Origin: Candidatus Zambryskiibacteriota bacterium
GTDB taxonomy: Bacteria; Patescibacteriota; Minisyncoccia; Phycocordibacterales; DATDWN01
Assembly: GCA_023267045.1 (NCBI GenBank)
Contig: JAHFOB010000003.1
Span: 1 to 41,454 of the forward strand
DNA: 41,454 nucleotides
Direction of reading: 5' to 3'
Each line of letters begins with the position of its first letter. The first letter of the stretch is position 1. Made by a program: the position numbers and the translations under genes. Positions 24,374 through 33,021 of this stretch are shown one piece after another. The notes under the pieces were generated by a model. It worked only from the letters and a program-made list of their open reading frames with translations, made no database searches and had not been told where the DNA came from.

Positions 24374-27300
24374 ATGATAACAAAATCAAGAACTGCAAAG
24401 TTGGCAGCTGGATTTGTTGGATTTGCTATGGCGGTTTCTGCTTTCGTGCCAGCAATGGCTAGTGCAGATACAGCTTCAGATCTACAAGCACAGATCAACA
24501 GCTTGCTCGCAACGATTTCAGCATTGCAAGCACAACTTTCAGCGACAACAGGTGGCGGGACAATGATGTCTAGCTACACATTCAACACAAACTTAACAGT
24601 AGGTAGTACAGGTACTGATGTTATGAATCTACAAAAGGTTCTTAATGGAAGTTCTGATACACGGGTTGCCTCTTCAGGAGTTGGTTCACCAGGTAGTGAA
24701 TCTTCATACTTTGGAGGTCTTACAAAAGCAGCTGTTATGAAATTCCAGACAAAATATGGAATTTCACCAGTAGCTGGTTACGTAGGTCCAATAACTCGAG
24801 CTAAATTGAATACAATGAGTGGTGGAGTAGTTACTCCAGTTACTCCAGGCACAAACCCACAAGGTGGAAGCTTGTCAGTTTACGCTGGTTCACAACCTGC
24901 TAACTCTCTTGCTCCTGAAGGAGCAGCACGAGTACCTTTCACTAATCTTACTGTAACAAACACAAGTTCAGGTCAGATTACTGTAAATGGTATAACTGTA
25001 CAGAGAACAGGTCTTGGAGCAAATGCAGTTTTCAGCGGAATTGTTTTGACAGACAACAACAATGTCCAAATTGGTACATCAAAGACTCTTAACTCAAATG
25101 ATCAGGCAACAGTGGGTGATATGTTCATCCTAAATCCTGGTGAGTCAAAAGCTTTGACAGTTGCTGGTAATATGATTTCAAACTTGGATTCATATGGTGG
25201 GCAGGTTGTTGGTCTAACTGTTGTAGGAGTCAGTACTTCTGCTTCAGTTTCTGGATCATTCCCTATAACTGGTGCTCAACAGACTATCAACTCAAACCTA
25301 GCTATAGGTACAGTTTCAACTTCAACTTCTGCATTTGACCCAGGTACTACACAGACAAAAAATATCGGTGATACAGGGGTTCAGGTTTCAGGTGTTAAAT
25401 TTACTGCAAACTCTGCAGAAGACTTGAAACTCTTCTCTCTACGATGGAGACAAGTTGGTACAGCAAGTGCAGTTGATGTAAGTAATGTCGTTACTATTGT
25501 AAACGGTACTTCATACCCTACAGTAGTTTCATCAGACGGTAAGTATTACACAAGTGTATTCCCTGGAGGGATCTTGATTCCAAAAGGTAATTCAATCGAT
25601 GTTTACTCAACTGTCGATATTACTGGAAGCAACTCAAACCTAAGAACAGTAGATCTTGATATCGACAAAGTGACAGACGTTTACTTTGTTGGTCAGACTT
25701 ACGGTTACGGTGTTGCAGCAAGTGGTACATATACACCTTGGTACAATGGTTACGCAACAACTATCAATGCTGGTACAGTAACAACTATCAGCAAAGCTAA
25801 TGAAGTTGCGGCACAAAACATTGCTGCCGGAGTAAACAACCAAGTTTTGGGTGGATTTGCTACAAACTTTGCCGGAGAGCCAGTATCGATCTCTGGAATG
25901 GTTGTAACATTGTCTACTTCAACAGCTGGTCTTAATGGTCTTGTAACAAGTGTTTCTATCGTTGACAACAACGGCTCTGTCGTTGCTGGCCCAGTAGATG
26001 CAACTTGGACAAGTTCATCAAATCAACTTGCTACATTCACAGACACAGTTACATTCCCTACAGGAAGACACGTTTACACAGTCAAGGGTAAAGTTCCATC
26101 TGGAGCTTCAAACGGTGCAGTTATACAAGCAAAAACTACACCTTCAGGTTGGACTAGCCCATTGGGTGCTGTAACAGGATCAACTGTAAATATTACAACT
26201 GGTCAGATTACTATGAACTCAATGACGGTTAAGGCGGCAGCTCTTGCAGTTAACATTTCAGCTCAACCATCAGCAGCAAATGTTGTCGGTGGAACACAGG
26301 GTCTTGTTCTTGCAAACTACCAGCTTGACGCATCACAGTCAGGTGAAGATGTACGAATTGCATCTTTCCCTGTTAAAGTTACAGAAACTGGTACATTTAG
26401 TGCTGCTGACCTAACAGGTTGTACACTAAATGATAACGGAACACCTCTAAACACAGGGTCACGAACAGTTAATACGCTTGTGACAGGTGGTGGAAAGGTT
26501 GTAGTAAGCTTCGATCATTCTCTTGTCATTTCAAAAGGAACTGTCAAGACATTGGTCTTTGAATGTAACCTAGCAAGTGTTCCATCAGCTACAGCTTTCC
26601 AAGTCAATCGTGATAACACAGATAATGATTACTCTATAACAGGAGTGACATCAGGTACTGGAGTTACACCTACATACGGTGCAGCTACAGTAGGAGGTTT
26701 GATGACAGTAGCAGGCGGATCTCTAGCAGCTTCAATTGATGCTTCATCTCCTTCTTACGCTCTTGCCGCAGGAGGTTCAACTGGTCAGACAATGTCTGTT
26801 ATCAAGTTGCGAGCAACAAATGACAATATCAACGTAACTAAAATTGGTTTGATATTGACAGCTGTTACAACTGGAAACAGTACAAACGTTGCAGGAAACT
26901 TGACACAAGTTTACTTGTACAAAGCTGGCGATATGGTTAATCCAATTGGAACAGCTATATTTGCAAGCGGTGCTACAGTTGCAACATCAACACTAAGTAG
27001 TCCTCTGACTCTTATAAGAGATACAGATACTTTGATCACAGTCAAAGCCGACCTAGCTGACGTTAGTTCAGTTGGATCTGCTGTAGAAGGTGATTTGGTA
27101 AAAATTGATCTTGATAGTACAGAAGGAACAGGTGTAGGATCTGGATCAACTGTTAGAACAGGTGCTGCAACAGGTGTAGCTGGAGTAAGAGTGTTCAACA
27201 CATTCCCAGTCATTGCTCTTGATTCACTCAGTTCAACAGGTATAGGTGACGGTAGACTTATGAGATTCAAGGTCACTGCTGATTCACACGGTGACGTTGG

Positions 27301-27835
27301 TATCAACAAGTTTACTTTCACTCTTGCTACTTCAACACTTACAGTTTCAAACATTGGCTTGTTTGGATATAGCGATGCTAGCTATTCAACAGCTATGTCC
27401 GGAAACTTCGCTGTTGGTGGAACAAACAGTAGTGGTCAGGTTGATGAAAATCTAGCTACATCTACAACTAACGCTTGTGGTTCTGCTCCGGGAATTAACC
27501 AAACTATTGCAAGTAGTACTTGTGTAGCCACAGGTAGCTTGATAACGTTGGTTTACAGAGCAGCTACAAACCCAGTGGAGATTCCTGCTGGAACGACTCG
27601 ATACTTTGAACTTCGAGGTTCTATTACCGGAAACGCTACAAACGCTTCGGTAGTGACAAAGATGTTGTCAGACTCATCAGTCTCTACGAGTACTGCAACA
27701 GGTATTGCAAGCAGTAACTTTATCTGGTCACCTAACGCAACATCCACGTCCGTCTTCCTATCAAATGATTGGACTACAGGATATGGTATAATTGGCTTCC
27801 CAACTTCAGGTCTACTTCAGTCTAGAGGATTCTAA
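24374..27835 (+). CDS. Large secreted surface protein with peptidoglycan-binding domain
   Basis: 1153 residues. A signal peptide (about 1-31, cleavage likely after MASA), a short heptad-like helix (DLQAQINSLLATISALQAQL), then a PG_binding_1 domain (about 75-148: GTDVMNLQKVLN, YFGGLTKAAVMKFQTKYGI, YVGPITRAKLN). About 1000 residues of Thr/Ser/Ala/Gly-rich beta-sandwich repeats follow. Cysteines are scarce. The architecture is that of an abundant cell-surface or S-layer-like protein tethered to the wall by its N-terminus. Its own terminator follows, and the long structured region upstream suggests regulated or stabilised mRNA. Confidence 0.85.
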   Translation: MITKSRTAKLAAGFVGFAMAVSAFVPAMASADTASDLQAQINSLLATISALQAQLSATTGGGTMMSSYTFNTNLTVGSTGTDVMNLQKVLNGSSDTRVASSGVGSPGSESSYFGGLTKAAVMKFQTKYGISPVAGYVGPITRAKLNTMSGGVVTPVTPGTNPQGGSLSVYAGSQPANSLAPEGAARVPFTNLTVTNTSSGQITVNGITVQRTGLGANAVFSGIVLTDNNNVQIGTSKTLNSNDQATVGDMFILNPGESKALTVAGNMISNLDSYGGQVVGLTVVGVSTSASVSGSFPITGAQQTINSNLAIGTVSTSTSAFDPGTTQTKNIGDTGVQVSGVKFTANSAEDLKLFSLRWRQVGTASAVDVSNVVTIVNGTSYPTVVSSDGKYYTSVFPGGILIPKGNSIDVYSTVDITGSNSNLRTVDLDIDKVTDVYFVGQTYGYGVAASGTYTPWYNGYATTINAGTVTTISKANEVAAQNIAAGVNNQVLGGFATNFAGEPVSISGMVVTLSTSTAGLNGLVTSVSIVDNNGSVVAGPVDATWTSSSNQLATFTDTVTFPTGRHVYTVKGKVPSGASNGAVIQAKTTPSGWTSPLGAVTGSTVNITTGQITMNSMTVKAAALAVNISAQPSAANVVGGTQGLVLANYQLDASQSGEDVRIASFPVKVTETGTFSAADLTGCTLNDNGTPLNTGSRTVNTLVTGGGKVVVSFDHSLVISKGTVKTLVFECNLASVPSATAFQVNRDNTDNDYSITGVTSGTGVTPTYGAATVGGLMTVAGGSLAASIDASSPSYALAAGGSTGQTMSVIKLRATNDNINVTKIGLILTAVTTGNSTNVAGNLTQVYLYKAGDMVNPIGTAIFASGATVATSTLSSPLTLIRDTDTLITVKADLADVSSVGSAVEGDLVKIDLDSTEGTGVGSGSTVRTGAATGVAGVRVFNTFPVIALDSLSSTGIGDGRLMRFKVTADSHGDVGINKFTFTLATSTLTVSNIGLFGYSDASYSTAMSGNFAVGGTNSSGQVDENLATSTTNACGSAPGINQTIASSTCVATGSLITLVYRAATNPVEIPAGTTRYFELRGSITGNATNASVVTKMLSDSSVSTSTATGIASSNFIWSPNATSTSVFLSNDWTTGYGIIGFPTSGLLQSRGF

Positions 27836-27872
27836 TCTTAGATTAGTTGACTCTACTGTTTAGTTAGAAGTT

Positions 27873-27910
27873 AAACAAAAAACACTCTCGAAATGGAGTG
27901 TTTTTTGTTT
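27873..27910 (+). terminator. Terminator of the large surface protein gene
   Basis: A perfect 15-bp stem AAACAAAAAACACTC / GAGTGTTTTTTGTTT, loop TCGAAATG. Probably works in both directions. Confidence 0.9.
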
Positions 27911-27934
27911 GCCCAAAAGTCTAGAATTGATGCG

Positions 27935-27978
27935 TTATCCACAGTTACTAAGTCAAATCTTCACAATTGCTGTATAAT
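27935..27978 (+). promoter_or_regulatory. TTATCCACA box and TATAAT promoter of the gene at 28044
   Basis: TATAAT at 27973-27978 lacks a good -35. TTATCCACA (27935-27943) lies just upstream of where the -35 would be, as at 23816 and 33736. The leader would be about 60 bases. Confidence 0.5.
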
Positions 27979-28043
27979 TCAGTTAGGTTTGGATTACAGA
28001 CCACAATTTTTTTATTAAATCTTATTAAAAGCTAAATAATTAT

Positions 28044-28490
28044 ATGTCAAAATTTTTATCCTTAAAAAAGGATCATCTCGTTTATGGTTCTGTAGTTGTT
28101 ATTGGAATAATGATGAGCGCCATAGCCGCTTCAGCGTCAACAACTATTAGTACCAGTATTGTTACGGGCGGTACCTTGACAGTTAGTGGTTTATCCACTT
28201 TTGCCAATGCCTCAACAACTGGCCCTGTATCAATAGCTGGTGATCTCTCTATTGGTGGTTACGCTACAACCACAGCTTCAAATGGTAATATTGCTACAGC
28301 TGGGACGTTATCAGTAACAAGCACAGGGACTTCAACAGCAAGTTTTCTGTCAACATCAGCAACAAAAGGTTTTTGCATGAACTTTAATGCAACAAGTACT
28401 AATACACAGTTAAATATGTCATTTGCCGCTTCATCAACAGCATCCACAGCGGGCGTTATTCCAGTTATAAGATATGGAGCTTGTAACTAA
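28044..28490 (+). CDS. Small surface protein with beta-solenoid-like repeats
   Basis: 148 residues. An N-terminal hydrophobic segment (YGSVVVIGIMMSAIAASAS, about 14-32) acts as signal or anchor. Then come short repeats of the type GTLTVSGLSTFANAS, GPVSIAGDLSIGG and GTLSVTSTGTSTASF, typical of beta-solenoid surface proteins, ending with KGFCMNFNATST and a final YGACN. Two cysteines could form a disulfide. It lies between two PG-binding surface proteins and is probably part of the same envelope set. Confidence 0.7.
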   Translation: MSKFLSLKKDHLVYGSVVVIGIMMSAIAASASTTISTSIVTGGTLTVSGLSTFANASTTGPVSIAGDLSIGGYATTTASNGNIATAGTLSVTSTGTSTASFLSTSATKGFCMNFNATSTNTQLNMSFAASSTASTAGVIPVIRYGACN

Positions 28491-28519
28491 ATTATTAACT
28501 TAATAATTTAGTTAAAATC

Positions 28520-29359
28520 ATGATAAAAAATAATTTATTATTAGCCAGACTTGTTATCTTAACAGCAGTATTTGGACTTCTGCCTAGTTTGGCTGGAGCA
28601 GATTCAACGGATGTTACCTTGTATACAGATACAATAATCACAGTTGGTGGAGTCAATCTTATTGTTGCTGGTTCAAACGCTTCAATTCAATCAATCACTG
28701 TAAACGGGGATTCCACTTTTTCTGTGGTTTTGCCGTCAGGTTCCAGTATAAAAGTAACTTCAGCAGATAGGAGATCTTTTTCAAGTGATGCCTCTGGTAC
28801 TCTATATAGTGAGACTCAAGTCTGTGGAAGTACATCAGATTTAACCTTGGCATCAGGTGGTCCAACGGGGACAGTAACTGTTGCTGTCGGGGCTACAGCT
28901 TGTGATGCAACAGATACAACAGCCCCAGCAAATACCACAACCGCAGGTAGTAATGGCTCACCTGTTGGGGGAGGTGGTAGTGCGAGTTATATTCCTATCA
29001 TTAACCCAAATATGCAAGTTGCACAGACTATCGGAGCAGTCAATCCTTCTTCCGGTTCTAACAATAGCTCATCAATCATAACAGTAGAATTTTTTGCAAA
29101 AGTTTTGTCTGGTAGTAGAGTCGATGGAGTAAAAACACTTCAAAAAATTCTAAACTCTGATTCTGATACGCAAGTCAATTTATCTGGCGCTGGTTCTCCT
29201 GGAAATGAAACTACATATTTTGGTCCTGCAACAAAGAAAGCTATTCAGAAATTTCAAGTTAAATACGGTATAGTAAAGTCAGGGCAGTCAGGCTATGGAG
29301 TTTTCGGACCGAAAACAAAAGCTAAAATTGTTGAGATCGCTAAAAATAAGGGTTTTTAG
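28520..29359 (+). CDS. Secreted protein with C-terminal peptidoglycan-binding domain
   Basis: 279 residues. Signal peptide about 1-26 (LLLARLVILTAVFGLLPSLAGA), a beta-rich middle (about 30-130), a Thr/Ser/Gly linker with GGGGS-like stretches, and a C-terminal PG_binding_1 domain (about 205-275: RVDGVKTLQKILNSDSDTQV, TYFGPATKKAIQKFQVKYGI, GVFGPKTKAKIVE). The PG-binding domain is closely similar to that of the protein at 24374, but it stands at the opposite end. Confidence 0.8.
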   Translation: MIKNNLLLARLVILTAVFGLLPSLAGADSTDVTLYTDTIITVGGVNLIVAGSNASIQSITVNGDSTFSVVLPSGSSIKVTSADRRSFSSDASGTLYSETQVCGSTSDLTLASGGPTGTVTVAVGATACDATDTTAPANTTTAGSNGSPVGGGGSASYIPIINPNMQVAQTIGAVNPSSGSNNSSSIITVEFFAKVLSGSRVDGVKTLQKILNSDSDTQVNLSGAGSPGNETTYFGPATKKAIQKFQVKYGIVKSGQSGYGVFGPKTKAKIVEIAKNKGF

Positions 29360-29382
29360 GTTGAACTACTTAAATTAAAACT

Positions 29383-29412
29383 CAAAAACTGGTTAAATGC
29401 CAGTTTTTGAAT
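29383..29412 (+). terminator. Terminator after the gene at 28520
   Basis: CAAAAACTGG / CCAGTTTTTG, loop TTAAATG (29383-29409). The right arm's T-run is followed by GAATG only, so it may be moderate. Confidence 0.7.
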
Positions 29413-29423
29413 GTCAAAAAATA

Positions 29424-29432
29424 TGATAGAAT
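29424..29432 (+). promoter_or_regulatory. Extended -10 of the TPR-protein gene
   Basis: TGA-TAGAAT ends 7 bases before the ATG at 29440, another leaderless layout. It lies directly after the terminator at 29383. Confidence 0.6.
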
Positions 29433-29439
29433 GACCCTC

Positions 29440-30144
29440 ATGCAAATGACAAGAACACATAAAATAATATTAAGCATCTTATCGGCATTAGTTTTGCTTT
29501 GGGCTTATATTGCTCTTGATAAAAGATCAAATAGTGGAGCGCAACCTCTAAATATAGCTACAACTACAGATACTAATACTGTCAAAACAGGGGAAGCTTC
29601 AGTTTCTGGAAATGTTTCTGGTACAGGTTCTTACACAATAGAACAAGTTGATGGCAGTGGTGTACCACAACCCATACCTGACCTAAACAGACCTGTGAGG
29701 CCTCTCGGCTCTGCAACGGTTACAACAGAAGCAATAGTTCGGGCAACAGAAAAAATATTACCTTTGCAAGCAGAATTAAAAAAGGACCCATCTAACTTTT
29801 CTGCATGGATGAATCTTGCTTTGTATCAGAAAATGGCAGGGGATTATCAGGGAGCTGTAATAACCTGGCAATATGCAGGTAAATTATCCCCAGCGGATTA
29901 TATTTCTGTCGGTAATTTAGGAAATCTATACGGCTATTTTTTGAAAGACAATGTAAAAGCAGAAAGTTATTTTAAGCTAGCTATTTCAAAAGCTCCAACA
30001 CAAGCCAGTACTTATATTCAACTTGCTGAATTTTACTGGGACGTCTTGAAAGATTTAAATAAAGCCAGAAATATAGTCGATCAGGGGCTCGATGCTATTC
30101 CTAACAACACAAACCTTCTCCAATTAAAAGCAACTCTTCAATAA
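29440..30144 (+). CDS. Membrane-anchored TPR-like protein
   Basis: 234 residues. A membrane segment (IILSILSALVLLWAYIAL, about 9-26), a Ser/Thr linker, and about 120 residues of tetratricopeptide-like helices: PSNFSAWMNLALYQKMAGDYQGAVITWQYAGKLSP, then NLGNLYGYFLKDNVKAESYFKLAISKAP, then TYIQLAEFYWDVLKDLNKARNIVDQGLDAIP. TPRs bind partner proteins, so this may help assemble envelope proteins encoded just upstream. ATGs at 29431 and 29446 are alternatives; 29440 fits the promoter spacing best. Confidence 0.75.
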   Translation: MQMTRTHKIILSILSALVLLWAYIALDKRSNSGAQPLNIATTTDTNTVKTGEASVSGNVSGTGSYTIEQVDGSGVPQPIPDLNRPVRPLGSATVTTEAIVRATEKILPLQAELKKDPSNFSAWMNLALYQKMAGDYQGAVITWQYAGKLSPADYISVGNLGNLYGYFLKDNVKAESYFKLAISKAPTQASTYIQLAEFYWDVLKDLNKARNIVDQGLDAIPNNTNLLQLKATLQ

Positions 30145-30145
30145 T

Positions 30146-30304
30146 ATGTCAAAATATTTTGATAAAGATTTCTTCAAGTTTTTCCTGGGGTTTGCCGCTA
30201 TTATTTCAACAAGTATTATTATTATTCTTGCAGCTAGAGTATATGAGCAGGGCGGTGTCAGCTCTGACAGCAGTGCTTCTGTTATAAAATCGGTCACTAA
30301 ATAA
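30146..30304 (+). CDS. Small single-pass membrane protein
   Basis: 52 residues: MSKYFDKDFFKFFLGFAAII... with one membrane helix (FFLGFAAIISTSIIIILAA, about 12-30) and a short polar tail rich in Ser. It starts one base after the TPR gene stop, so the two are co-translated. No family recognised. Confidence 0.6.
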   Translation: MSKYFDKDFFKFFLGFAAIISTSIIIILAARVYEQGGVSSDSSASVIKSVTK

Positions 30305-30306
30305 AC

Positions 30307-30425
30307 TTGACACAATTTATTTTTCCTATATTGTAGTGTCATAAGGTCAAAGACGACAGATGTCCTTAGTTTATCGAAGGACTTAATTTTCTGTTCAGAT
30401 CTCACTATTTGTGAGTTTCACCTTA
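30307..30425 (+). promoter_or_regulatory. rplJ promoter and probable ribosomal L10-type leader
   Basis: TTGACA (30307-30312), 16-base spacer, TATTGT (30329-30334). The following RNA can fold with TAAGGT (30342) / ACCTTA (30420) enclosing ACAGA..GTCCTT / AAGGAC..TCTGT and CTCAC-TATTT-GTGAG. Its position before rplJ-rplL and the branched shape fit the autoregulatory L10 leader. The match to the Rfam consensus was not tested. Confidence 0.5.
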
Positions 30426-30440
30426 GGTCGGTTTATTAGT

Positions 30441-30523
30441 AAAAAGTTGAAAGTGAAAAGTTATCAAGTGAATGCAAATTCGCATTTTCTTTTAACTTTA
30501 TACTTTCAACTTGATAACTTATT
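30441..30523 (+). repeat. AAAGT/ACTTT palindromic element before rplJ
   Basis: Left arm of AAAAGTTGAAAGTGAAAAGTTATCAAG type, centre GAATGCAAATTCGCATT, right arm ACTTTATACTTTCAACTTGATAACTT. A relative with the centre GATGCATTTGCATTC is inserted in 23S at 37365-37475. Confidence 0.65.
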
Positions 30524-30527
30524 TATC

Positions 30528-31013
30528 ATGGCAATAAGTAAAGAAAAGAAAGGAGAAATTCTCTCTAAATTAAAAAAAATTGTTAAGGATTCAGCGTCAA
30601 TAGTTTTCATAAACTTTCACGCTCTTCCTGTAACAGAGTCGTCAGCTATACGAAAAACCTTGAGAGAAAAAGGTGTTGGATATACTATCGCCAAAAAAAC
30701 TCTGACAAAGAAAGCTCTTTCCGAGGGTGGGTATGTCGGTAGTATGCCAGAACTTCCTGGTGAGCTCGGTATCGTATATGGTACTGATCCAATAGAAGGT
30801 GCACGAGGAGTGTATGAATTTCAGAAGAAACTTGATAAGAAAATACAGATTGTTGGTGGAATATTTGAAGGCAAGTTTATGAGCAAAGATGAGATGGTTA
30901 CAATCGCTCAAATTCCTGGTCTCAAAACTCTACGGGCACAGTTTGTTAACCTTATCAATTCGCCGATTCAGGGGTTCGTTCTTGCTTTGAATGAAATCGC
31001 AAAAACAAAATAA
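30528..31013 (+). CDS. rplJ: Ribosomal protein uL10
   Basis: 161 residues. Anchors the L12 stalk to 23S rRNA. Signatures: MAISKEKKGEILSKLKKIVKDSASIVFINFHALPVTESSAIRKTLREKGVGYTIAKKTL and a C-terminal helix (LRAQFVNLINSPIQGFVLALNEIAK) that carries L12 dimers. The frame is open upstream into the palindromic element, but the ATG at 30528 is the family start. The stalk genes rplJ-rplL are in the usual order without rplK-rplA nearby. Confidence 0.93.
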   Translation: MAISKEKKGEILSKLKKIVKDSASIVFINFHALPVTESSAIRKTLREKGVGYTIAKKTLTKKALSEGGYVGSMPELPGELGIVYGTDPIEGARGVYEFQKKLDKKIQIVGGIFEGKFMSKDEMVTIAQIPGLKTLRAQFVNLINSPIQGFVLALNEIAKTK

Positions 31014-31123
31014 TTTTCAATTTACAATTCTCAATTTTCATTGAATTTTCAATAGTTCAATTTGAAAATTGGGTCATTATAAATTGATTGAAAATTGTAA
31101 AATTAAAAATTGTAAATTAACTA
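31014..31123 (+). repeat. AT-rich palindromic element between rplJ and rplL
   Basis: Nearly the whole 117-base gap is an imperfect inverted repeat: AATTTACAATTCTCAATTTTC-type units on the left, GAAAATTGTAAAATTAAAAATT-type on the right, with a shared TCATT centre. Same family as the insertion in 23S helix 25 (35331-35439) and the half-element before tatD. Confidence 0.65.
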
Positions 31124-31130
31124 AAATATT

Positions 31131-31532
31131 ATGGAAACAGAAAACAAAACAGTCGAAACTCCAGCAAAGTTTAAAACTCTTGTTGAGAGTATAGAGAAAA
31201 TGTCAGTTTTGGATTTACACGAGCTTGTAAAACACCTAGAAGAAAAGTTCGGTGTCTCTAGCCAAGCAGTTGCTATGTCAGCTCCGCAGGCCGGAGGCGC
31301 AGCCGCAGGTGGTGAAGAGAAGTCAACTATGAATGTTGAGCTAACAGATGGTGGTGCAACTAAAATTGCAGTTATCAAAGTGGTTAAAGAAGCTCTAGGT
31401 CTTGGACTTAAAGAAGCAAAGGATCTAGTTGACGCAGCACCAAGTATGCTTAAAGAAGGTATGAAGAAAGAGGACGCAGAAGCTTTGAAGAAGAAGCTTG
31501 AGGAAGCTGGCGCGAAAGTGACTTTGAAGTAA
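31131..31532 (+). CDS. rplL: Ribosomal protein bL12
   Basis: 133 residues. N-terminal dimerisation helices ([29 protein letters not shown]), an Ala/Gly hinge ([12 protein letters not shown]), and the C-terminal factor-binding domain ([56 protein letters not shown]). Recruits translation GTPases to the ribosome. Followed by a clear terminator. Confidence 0.96.
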   Translation: METENKTVETPAKFKTLVESIEKMSVLDLHELVKHLEEKFGVSSQAVAMSAPQAGGAAAGGEEKSTMNVELTDGGATKIAVIKVVKEALGLGLKEAKDLVDAAPSMLKEGMKKEDAEALKKKLEEAGAKVTLK

Positions 31533-31586
31533 TCTTCAAAGTCATGCTGAGCCGGAAGGCGAAGTATAGACTCTTAAATAACAAAC

Positions 31587-31612
31587 AAAAAAGACCCATC
31601 TCGGGTCTTTTT
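31587..31612 (+). terminator. Terminator of the rplJ-rplL operon
   Basis: AAAAGACCC / GGGTCTTTT with loop ATCTC, ending in TTTTTG. Textbook intrinsic terminator. Confidence 0.9.
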
Positions 31613-31670
31613 GTCAATCTATCGCATTTTTGTAATAACCTGCTAGTATAGGGGTGATGAGTTTAGTCTT

Positions 31671-31704
31671 ATTCGTAAATTCGATTACATTCGTATAATT
31701 CGTA
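31671..31704 (+). repeat. ATTCGTA half-element supplying a -10 box
   Basis: ATTCGTA occurs three times, the middle one reading ATTCGTATAATTCG. The TATAAT (31694-31699) inside lies 7 bases before the ATG at 31707. It is one arm of the family seen in full at 19818-19898. Confidence 0.55.
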
Positions 31705-31706
31705 AT

Positions 31707-32291
31707 ATGGAAACTCTAAGCAAACTGTTTGGCTCAGAAAACAAAGTCAAAATAATGCGGCTTTTCTTATTTAACCCAGATCAAGTCTTTGATACGCGTG
31801 ATATTACTGAACGTGCCAAAGTCCAATCCTCAAAAGTTCGTAGAGAAATATTGGGCTTGCTCAAAATGGGTTTAGTTAAACATAGATCAACTCACAAAAA
31901 GAAAAAGCGTGGCCAGGGTTTCGCTCTTGATCCAGAGTTTGGTTATCTTTCTCAACTACAAAATTTCCTCATAAATATAGAACCCCTAAACTCCAAAGAA
32001 CTTATAAAGAGAATTTCTCGTTTAGGCAGCATAAAACTAGTCCTCGTTGCTGGGCTATTCATCCAAGATCCAGAAAGTAGGGTGGATATCCTAATAGTCG
32101 GCGATGGTGTAAAGAGGACAAGGCTAGACAATACTGTCAAATTACTAGAATCAGAGATAGGTAAAGAGCTAAAATACGCTTATTTTACAACGGCAGACTT
32201 CAAATATCGCCTAAGTATGTTCGATAAGCTCACTAGGGACATTTTGGACTATCCACATAAGAAGGTTTTAAACAGGCTTTCTATTGTATAG
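31707..32291 (+). CDS. Winged-helix protein, possibly with a nucleotidyltransferase-like domain
   Basis: 194 residues. The N-terminal 80 residues are a winged helix: LFGSENKVKIMRLFLFNPDQVFDTRDITERAKVQSSKVRREILGLLKMGLVKHRSTHKKKKRGQGFAL. The rest (IKLVLVAGLFIQDPESRVDILIVGDGVKRTRLDNTVKLLESEIGKELKYAYFTTADFKYRLSMFDK) resembles MNT-type nucleotidyltransferase folds, where VDILIVGD would be the second half of the catalytic Asp pair. The first GS motif is not clear, so catalytic activity is doubtful. Likely a regulator; target unknown. Confidence 0.65.
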   Translation: METLSKLFGSENKVKIMRLFLFNPDQVFDTRDITERAKVQSSKVRREILGLLKMGLVKHRSTHKKKKRGQGFALDPEFGYLSQLQNFLINIEPLNSKELIKRISRLGSIKLVLVAGLFIQDPESRVDILIVGDGVKRTRLDNTVKLLESEIGKELKYAYFTTADFKYRLSMFDKLTRDILDYPHKKVLNRLSIV

Positions 32292-32334
32292 CCCTTGTTA
32301 TATAATATAGGCATTACTGGTTAATATAGTTAAT

Positions 32335-33021
32335 ATGATTCTAGATACATGGGGTCAAGTTTTGAACACGTCTTTCCAAGGCCTTTGGGCAGGAGTGATT
32401 ATGTTCATTCCAAACTTGATTGTTGCTTTGATTATTTTGTGTATTGGTTGGGCTATTGGGATAGCTATTGATAAAGCTATTTCACACTTTATGAAGATGA
32501 TAAAGTTTGATGACGCTTTAAGACGAGCTGGCTTTGAGGATTTTGTCAAAAAAGCAGGACTTAATCTTAATTCAGGAAATTTCTTGGGCGGCATCGTAAA
32601 ATACTTCATTATCGTAGTATTTTTGATTGCTAGTTTTGATGTTCTTGGTTTGAATCAAGTTACAGCTTTCTTACAACAGATAGTTATCGGTTACTTGCCA
32701 CAACTAATCATCGCAGTACTCATACTTCTAGTCGGTGCAGTAGTCGGTGATGTAGTATCACGAATCGTAAATGCTACAGCTAAATCAGCAGGTCTCTCTC
32801 AAGCTAACTTTCTTTCAACAGTTGCAAAATGGGCTGTGTGGGTTTTTGCAATCTTGGTTAGTTTGTCACAAATGGGCATCGCAGGAGCGTTTATCCAAAC
32901 ACTCTTTACTGGTTTTGTTGTTGCGGTGTCACTCGCTCTTGGATTGTCATTTGGACTTGGGGGACAGCAGGCAGCGGCGAGGGCTATCGAAAAGGTTTCG
33001 CACGATGTCTCTCACCATTAG
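32335..33021 (+). CDS. MscS-like membrane protein (conserved TM-helix family)
   Basis: 228 residues with four or five membrane helices and two copies of the 'conserved TM helix' motif: LIVALIILCIGWAIGIAIDKAI and LIIAVLILLVGAVVGDVVSRIV. It ends with FVVAVSLALGLSFGLGGQQAAARAIEK, like the pore helix of small mechanosensitive channels, but it lacks the large cytoplasmic cage of full MscS. Probably an osmotic-stress channel or scaffold. TATAAT at 32301-32306 would give a leader of about 25 bases; TATAGT at 32325-32330 is a closer alternative. Confidence 0.75.
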   Translation: MILDTWGQVLNTSFQGLWAGVIMFIPNLIVALIILCIGWAIGIAIDKAISHFMKMIKFDDALRRAGFEDFVKKAGLNLNSGNFLGGIVKYFIIVVFLIASFDVLGLNQVTAFLQQIVIGYLPQLIIAVLILLVGAVVGDVVSRIVNATAKSAGLSQANFLSTVAKWAVWVFAILVSLSQMGIAGAFIQTLFTGFVVAVSLALGLSFGLGGQQAAARAIEKVSHDVSHH

